Origin: Anaerolineae bacterium
GTDB taxonomy: Bacteria > Chloroflexota > Anaerolineae > Aggregatilineales > Phototrophicaceae
NCBI GenBank assembly: GCA_014379235.1
Contig: JACMMD010000270.1
Location: forward strand, 1-9,796
DNA: 9,796 nt
Reading direction: 5' to 3'
In this document: positions 5,688 to 9,796 of the stretch, in pieces
How the letters are laid out: every line of letters starts with the position of its first letter
Numbering within the stretch: the stretch's first letter is position 1
The notes under the pieces: model-generated
What the model was told of the DNA's origin: nothing
Seen by the model: the letters and a program-made list of their open reading frames with translations, nothing else
Databases searched by the model: none
Made by a program: the position numbers and the translations under genes

Positions 5688-8196
5688 TGAATGGAAACTG
5701 GTGGATTTCGCGCCCGGTGAAGGACTGCTGGCGGGCGCCCACACCGAAACTTACGACGATCAGCAGTGGATACCTGTACCTGTACCGGGTGATGTGCATC
5801 GGGCATTGATCGCGGTTGGACGTATCGCTGACCCGTTTTACGATCAAAATGAATTCGAATGCGCGTGGGTCGAAGACCGCGAATGGTGGTATCGTACAAC
5901 CTTCCCCGCGCCAAGTGACAGCCTTCAGCCGGACGAACGGCTGAGACTGGTTTTTCACGGACTCGATACCTTTGCGACGGTGTGGCTCAATGGCGAGCAG
6001 CTTGGCCAGAGTCAGAACATGTTCCGTGAAGCGGTGTTTGACGTGACCGGAAAACTGCGCGCCAGCAACACGCTGGCCGTTTGTTTTGATCGTCCGCTTG
6101 ACCACGTTGACTCTGAACGCCTAGAAAAATTTAACGCTTGGGGAAGAAATCCCGAACGAGTGTTGATGCGGAAAGCCCAATATGGGTATGGATGGGATTG
6201 GGGGCCTCGGCTGCCGACGGTGGGCATCTGGCGGCCTGTTGAACTCCGGCGTGAACGTCGAGCGGTGCTGGATGGCGCGCATTTCCACACCTTAAAAATC
6301 GACCTCGAACAAGATATTGCGCTCGTGGCAGTGCGTATTGATGTTGAGCGCTTCGCCACCGACCAATCGCTCCAAGCAAGTATCCGCTTATCGCCTGTTA
6401 ACGGTGACTCTGGCGAAATCGTGGAGCAAACGATCACGCTCCAACCTCACCAATTGCGGGCGACTGTCTATTTTCAGGTCGAGCATCCGCAGATTTGGTG
6501 GACGCACGATCTCGGTACGCCCGCGCTGTACAACCTGCGCCTCGAATTGCGTGAAGGCGCGAACGTCATTGATACGCTTGAAATGCAGGCGGGTATTCGC
6601 ACGATCTCGCTCGATCAATCGCCAGACCCGGAGGAGCGCGGCACACGGTTCTTCCGTTTTATTCTCAACGGCGTTCCCATTTTTGCACGCGGCGCAGACT
6701 GGATTCCTGCCGATTCATTCGTTGGCGGACTGCCCGATGCACGCTATCAAAAGCTGCTGGCCGCCGCGCATGATGCCCATATGAATATGATTCGTGTATG
6801 GGGCGGCGGCATCTACGAGCATGACATTTTCTACAATCTGTGCGACCAGTTGGGACTGCTCGTGTGGCAGGATTTCATGTTCGCCTGCGCCATGTATCCC
6901 GAAGACGACCCGATTTTCGTCGGTGAAGTAGAAGCCGAAGCGCGTTATCAGGTTGCACGACTACGTAATCATCCGTGTCTTGCTTTATGGTGTGGCAACA
7001 ATGAAAACCAGTGGATACACGATCAAATCTACTGGGATCGAACGGATTACCCCGTTCCCGGTACGCTTTATTATGATCGTATTCTGCCGCAGATCGTTAC
7101 CGAACTGGATGGACAAACGCCTTACTGGCCGGGTAGTCCTTATGGCGGCAGCGATTATGCCAGCATGGAAGATGGCAACCGCCACAATTGGCAGGTGTGG
7201 CACGGCCTTGTGCCGCGTCGTTTCGGTGAACAGCCGCCGCGAGTCAATACGCCTGATGGTGTCTCGTTTGCACACTATGCCGAAGATACGGGCCGCTTTA
7301 TCAGCGAATTTGGGATGCACGCCAGCCCGGTCTACGAAACGCTGCGCCGCAATATACCCGCCGATCAACGTTACCATCACAGCGCGTCAATGGATCACCA
7401 CAACAAAGACGACCCGAAGAACAAGGGCGATAACCTGATGCTGGCCGTCACCGGGCTGCCGACTACGTTGGAAGATTACGTCGACTTCAGCATGATCGCG
7501 CAGGCCGAAGGGCTAAAGTTCGGCATCGAGCATTTCCGCCGTCGCAAGCCGCACTGTTCGGGGACGCTTTTCTGGCAGCTTAACGACTGCTGGCCTGTAC
7601 TCAGTTGGAGCGTTGTTGATTATTATGGCTTCGGGAAGGCCGGTTACTACTCCGTGAAACGCGCTTATGCGCCGATCCTCGCGTCGTTCAAAGCTGTAAC
7701 AGATGAAGGCGTGGAGTTGTGGATAACCAATGACACGCTGGCGTTAGTTTCAACAACGGTCATCGTGCGCTTGCAGGCGTTTACAGGCGAGACGATTTGG
7801 GAAGAAACCTATGTCTTGAATGTCGGAGCAAATATCAGCGAGGCCGTTGCATGTTGGAATGCTGACCGCTTTGCAGACCGCACCGGTTATTATCTCGCGG
7901 TCACATCAGTAGAGCGCGTGTTCCCAGACAACCGGCATTTCTTCTGCATGATGAAAGATTTGGCTCGTGTCCCGGTTAGCCCAAGCGTGGAAATCGCACA
8001 GGTCAACGAGCATGAACTGTGCGTGACGCTGACTGCTGCGGCGTTCGCCTACTTTGTTCACTTCAAGGTATCGAACGAGTCAACGCACTTATCCGATAAC
8101 TATTTCGACCTTATACCCGGTGAAAAAAAGGTTGTATCGCTGAGAAATTCTGAGAGTATCCTCACTTCGGAAGATGTAGACATCAGTTGGCGTTAG
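5680..8196 (+). CDS. Beta-mannosidase, glycoside hydrolase family 2 (EC 3.2.1.25)
   Basis: Exo-acting retaining enzyme expected to release mannose from the non-reducing end of beta-1,4-manno-oligosaccharides. It has no signal peptide, so it should act in the cytoplasm on imported sugar. 838 residues, usual for bacterial GH2 mannosidases. Layout: sugar-binding jelly roll (about 1-190, with WLNGEQLG), immunoglobulin-like domain (about 190-300), catalytic barrel (about 300-650) and C-terminal beta domain(s). The mannosidase hallmark YGYGWDWGPR is at 168-177, followed by LPTVGIWRPVEL. RVWGGGIYE is at 372-380. The proton donor is E442 in WCGNNENQW and the nucleophile is E543 in SEFGMH. GTLFWQLNDCWP (628-639) lies at the barrel end. 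The start overlaps the ATPase gene by 8 nt; ggaaagg (5661-5667) is a ribosome site at a long 12-nt spacing. Other GH2 activities (exo-glucosaminidase, galactosidase) are less likely given GWDWGP. Confidence 0.93.
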   Translation: MFNEWKLVDFAPGEGLLAGAHTETYDDQQWIPVPVPGDVHRALIAVGRIADPFYDQNEFECAWVEDREWWYRTTFPAPSDSLQPDERLRLVFHGLDTFATVWLNGEQLGQSQNMFREAVFDVTGKLRASNTLAVCFDRPLDHVDSERLEKFNAWGRNPERVLMRKAQYGYGWDWGPRLPTVGIWRPVELRRERRAVLDGAHFHTLKIDLEQDIALVAVRIDVERFATDQSLQASIRLSPVNGDSGEIVEQTITLQPHQLRATVYFQVEHPQIWWTHDLGTPALYNLRLELREGANVIDTLEMQAGIRTISLDQSPDPEERGTRFFRFILNGVPIFARGADWIPADSFVGGLPDARYQKLLAAAHDAHMNMIRVWGGGIYEHDIFYNLCDQLGLLVWQDFMFACAMYPEDDPIFVGEVEAEARYQVARLRNHPCLALWCGNNENQWIHDQIYWDRTDYPVPGTLYYDRILPQIVTELDGQTPYWPGSPYGGSDYASMEDGNRHNWQVWHGLVPRRFGEQPPRVNTPDGVSFAHYAEDTGRFISEFGMHASPVYETLRRNIPADQRYHHSASMDHHNKDDPKNKGDNLMLAVTGLPTTLEDYVDFSMIAQAEGLKFGIEHFRRRKPHCSGTLFWQLNDCWPVLSWSVVDYYGFGKAGYYSVKRAYAPILASFKAVTDEGVELWITNDTLALVSTTVIVRLQAFTGETIWEETYVLNVGANISEAVACWNADRFADRTGYYLAVTSVERVFPDNRHFFCMMKDLARVPVSPSVEIAQVNEHELCVTLTAAAFAYFVHFKVSNESTHLSDNYFDLIPGEKKVVSLRNSESILTSEDVDISWR

Positions 8197-8223
8197 CGAG
8201 TGAATGGTCTTGCTATGTATGTA

Positions 8224-9036
8224 TCATTGGCTTGCTGTGATGCCGCCATCGACGTATAAGACTTGCCCTGTTACGAAATCCGACGCGGGTGCGGCAAAGA
8301 ACAACGCCGGGCCAACGATGTCTTTCGGGTCAGCGATGCGCCCAAGCGGGATGCGCGCCACTAGTTGGTTACGGAACTCGTCGTTCTCCATGACGTGACG
8401 AATCATCTCGGTATACACGAACGTCGGCGCGAGGCCATTGACAGTGATTTGATGCGGCGCGAGTTCTAGCGAGTGCTGCTTGACCAGCATCACCAGCGCA
8501 CCTTTGGTGCTGGTATAGGCCGAGTAGCCGCGAAAGCGCAGCCCCAACTGTGCGCGTACCGACAAAAGGTGAATCTGTTTGCCACCGCGTCCTGCGTTGA
8601 TCTGGTGACGCGCCGCCGCTTGCGCTAAGAACATCGCGCTTTTGAGGTTGGTTTCGTACACGGCATCGAAGGCATCTTCAGTCACATCGAGGATAGACTG
8701 CTCGATCTGGATGCCGACGCAGTTGATGAGGATGTCCAGCGCACCGTAAGTATCAACGACAAAATCCACCGAGTCGCGGATGTCAGCCACCGACTGAGCG
8801 TCCAATCTGCATCCTGCCGCTGTGTAGCCTGCGTCGCTGATCTGTTGGGCCAGAGTATCGGCTTTGTCTGCGCTTCGTCCAGAGACGACCACCTTTGCGC
8901 CGCGCAGGGCCAATCCCCACGCAATTGCCTCGCCAATGCCGCCATAACCGCCGGGAATGTAGGCTACTTTATCCTGTAGATCATACAAGCCCGACAGTTC
9001 GCTGGCGAAATTAATTTTCGGCGTGATGTGATCCAT
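8224..9036 (-). CDS. Classical short-chain dehydrogenase/reductase, substrate unknown
   Basis: NAD(P)-dependent oxidoreductase of the classical SDR type, 270 residues with a Rossmann fold. The glycine motif is at 28-35 and reads PGGYGGIG, so the usual Thr of TGxxxGxG is Pro28. The usual NNAG motif reads NCVG (105-108). The catalytic set N130, S159, Y174 and K178 (YTSTK) is complete, and VDGG (262-265) closes the C-terminus. R54 in SGRS after the second strand hints at NADP(H) preference. About 20 residues precede the fold (DLQDKVAYI), a longer N-terminus than most. No strong Shine-Dalgarno is seen before the ATG at 9036. It follows the MalG-like permease on the same strand, so a sugar, polyol or sugar-acid substrate is plausible (gluconate 5-dehydrogenase and KduD-like enzymes are relatives); FabG-type acyl reduction is a less likely alternative. 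Confidence 0.9.
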   Translation of the reverse strand: MDHITPKINFASELSGLYDLQDKVAYIPGGYGGIGEAIAWGLALRGAKVVVSGRSADKADTLAQQISDAGYTAAGCRLDAQSVADIRDSVDFVVDTYGALDILINCVGIQIEQSILDVTEDAFDAVYETNLKSAMFLAQAAARHQINAGRGGKQIHLLSVRAQLGLRFRGYSAYTSTKGALVMLVKQHSLELAPHQITVNGLAPTFVYTEMIRHVMENDEFRNQLVARIPLGRIADPKDIVGPALFFAAPASDFVTGQVLYVDGGITASQ

Positions 9037-9117
9037 AAGAGTTTTACTTTCAGTGGTGAGAAATCACTTAGAGTACGAACCGCAAGTCTTACTCTGTACT
9101 TGGGACTGGTACGTTTT

Positions 9118-9796
9118 CTAAAAACCCGCCAGCGCACCTTCGCTGATACCGCGCACGTAGTAACGCTGCAAGACAACGAACACAATCAACGTTGGAATCA
9201 TGGCGACGATGATGGCCGCGCTCAATGTGCCAAACGCGAACGACTGCCCCTCATCGGCCAACACGCGCAGTCCGGTATTGATATTGGCGATCTGCGGATT
9301 GATCGCCAGCGAAGCCGCCAGCAGCACTTCGTTCCAAATGTCGATAAATGTAAGCAGGATTACCGTTGCGACACCGCCCTTGGCCATCGGCAGATACACC
9401 CGCCGGAACACCACGAATTCACTTGCGCCATCCATACGCGCCGCCTCGCCTAATTCACGCGGCATTCCGATGAACGTACCGCGCATAATCCATATAGCAA
9501 CCGGCAAGAAGAGCGCGATATACGGCAAAATCAGGCCGATGCGCGTGTTCCAAATCTTCAATTGGAACTCGAAAATTAGCAGCGGCACAACCAGAATAAT
9601 CCACGGGATCGACAAGATGCCTAGCATACTGTTCACAATGATCTGCGAACCCGGAAAACGCAGCATCCCCAGCGCATAGCCAGCCATCGCTGCGAAAATG
9701 CATACGACACTAATGCTGACAACCGAGTAAATCAGCGTGTTGATGACATAGGTCGGCAGCTTGTCGCCCTTGTCAATCACGTTCTGGAACTGCTCC
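9118..9796 (-). CDS. Sugar ABC transporter permease, MalG (CUT1) family, 5' partial
   Basis: Inner-membrane subunit of a carbohydrate importer separate from the peptide-type one on the other strand. The frame is open to the right edge (EQFQN before the GTG at 9778-9780), so that GTG is an internal Val codon and the true start lies outside the window. 226 codons including the stop are visible against a usual 270-300 residues, so the first helix and some periplasmic sequence are missing. It shows the MalG coupling loop GEAARMDGAS followed by RRVYLPMAKGG, the preceding GTFIGMPREL, and the C-terminal hallmark LQRYYVRGISEGALAGF. Hydrophobic segments lie near visible residues 20-43, 55-77, 86-106, 140-160 and 189-209. 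A MalF-like partner and a binding protein should lie upstream beyond the edge. The dehydrogenase follows after 81 nt, probably in the same transcript. Confidence 0.93.
   Translation of the reverse strand, partial: EQFQNVIDKGDKLPTYVINTLIYSVVSISVVCIFAAMAGYALGMLRFPGSQIIVNSMLGILSIPWIILVVPLLIFEFQLKIWNTRIGLILPYIALFLPVAIWIMRGTFIGMPRELGEAARMDGASEFVVFRRVYLPMAKGGVATVILLTFIDIWNEVLLAASLAINPQIANINTGLRVLADEGQSFAFGTLSAAIIVAMIPTLIVFVVLQRYYVRGISEGALAGF

Noticed and set aside
5554..6105. 183-codon minus-strand frame across the ATPase/mannosidase junction
   Set aside because: Antisense shadow of two well-supported genes; no family resemblance.
9070..9095. Inverted repeat agagta/tactct between the dehydrogenase and the MalG-like permease
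   Set aside because: Only 6 bp with a 14-nt loop; expected by chance in an 81-nt gap. No convincing promoter or terminator was seen there either.
9028..9453. 141-codon plus-strand frame opposite the permease
   Set aside because: Antisense to the conserved MalG-type coupling loop and C-terminus; no domain recognised.
9778..9780. GTG (minus strand) as start codon of the MalG-like permease
   Set aside because: The frame stays open to the right edge and the protein would lack its first helix; treated as an internal Val codon of a truncated gene.
1..9796. tRNA, rRNA, riboswitch, CRISPR array, integrase or defence genes
   Set aside because: No cloverleaf with CCA end, no repeat-spacer pattern and no relevant protein motifs were seen by eye; gaps between genes are too short for most of these.

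Overview
The window carries two convergent sugar-related gene clusters and no RNA gene, insertion sequence, phage gene or CRISPR array that I can see. Coding density is very high: the largest gene-free stretch is 127 nt. GC content is moderate. The substrate-binding protein has a plain type I signal peptide, and the locus mixes a peptide-type ABC importer with glycoside catabolism. This would fit a Chloroflexota (Anaerolineae-like) or similar carbohydrate-fermenting bacterium, but that assignment is family-level impression only.

Left, plus strand (1-8196): a six-gene, apparently co-directional operon. In order it holds a family 5 (Opp/Dpp type) extracellular substrate-binding protein cut by the left edge, two inner-membrane permeases (DppB- and DppC-like), two ATPases (DppD- and DppF-like), and a cytoplasmic glycoside hydrolase family 2 beta-mannosidase. 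The last three genes overlap (ATGA overlap, then 8 nt). The permeases are 9 nt apart. Two junctions are longer and both are filled with inverted repeats: binding protein/permease (two tandem hairpins) and permease/ATPase (an 83-nt compound inverted repeat). The cluster is thus split into three blocks: binding protein, permeases, and ATPases plus hydrolase.

Right, minus strand (8224-9796): a CUT1-type sugar ABC permease (MalG-like), cut by the right edge, is followed 81 nt later by a classical short-chain dehydrogenase/reductase. The rest of this transporter would lie beyond the right edge.

Inferred working model: the binding protein captures a short beta-mannoside outside the cell, the DppBCDF-like complex imports it, and the cytoplasmic beta-mannosidase removes mannose from the non-reducing end. 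Peptide-type importers that carry oligosaccharides are known from Thermotoga and others, so this reuse is not new in principle, but the substrate here is deduced only from the neighbouring enzyme. The opposing cluster probably serves another sugar or sugar-derived substrate oxidised or reduced by the dehydrogenase. I found no clear evidence of a wholly new system. The most unexplained signals are the intergenic inverted repeats.
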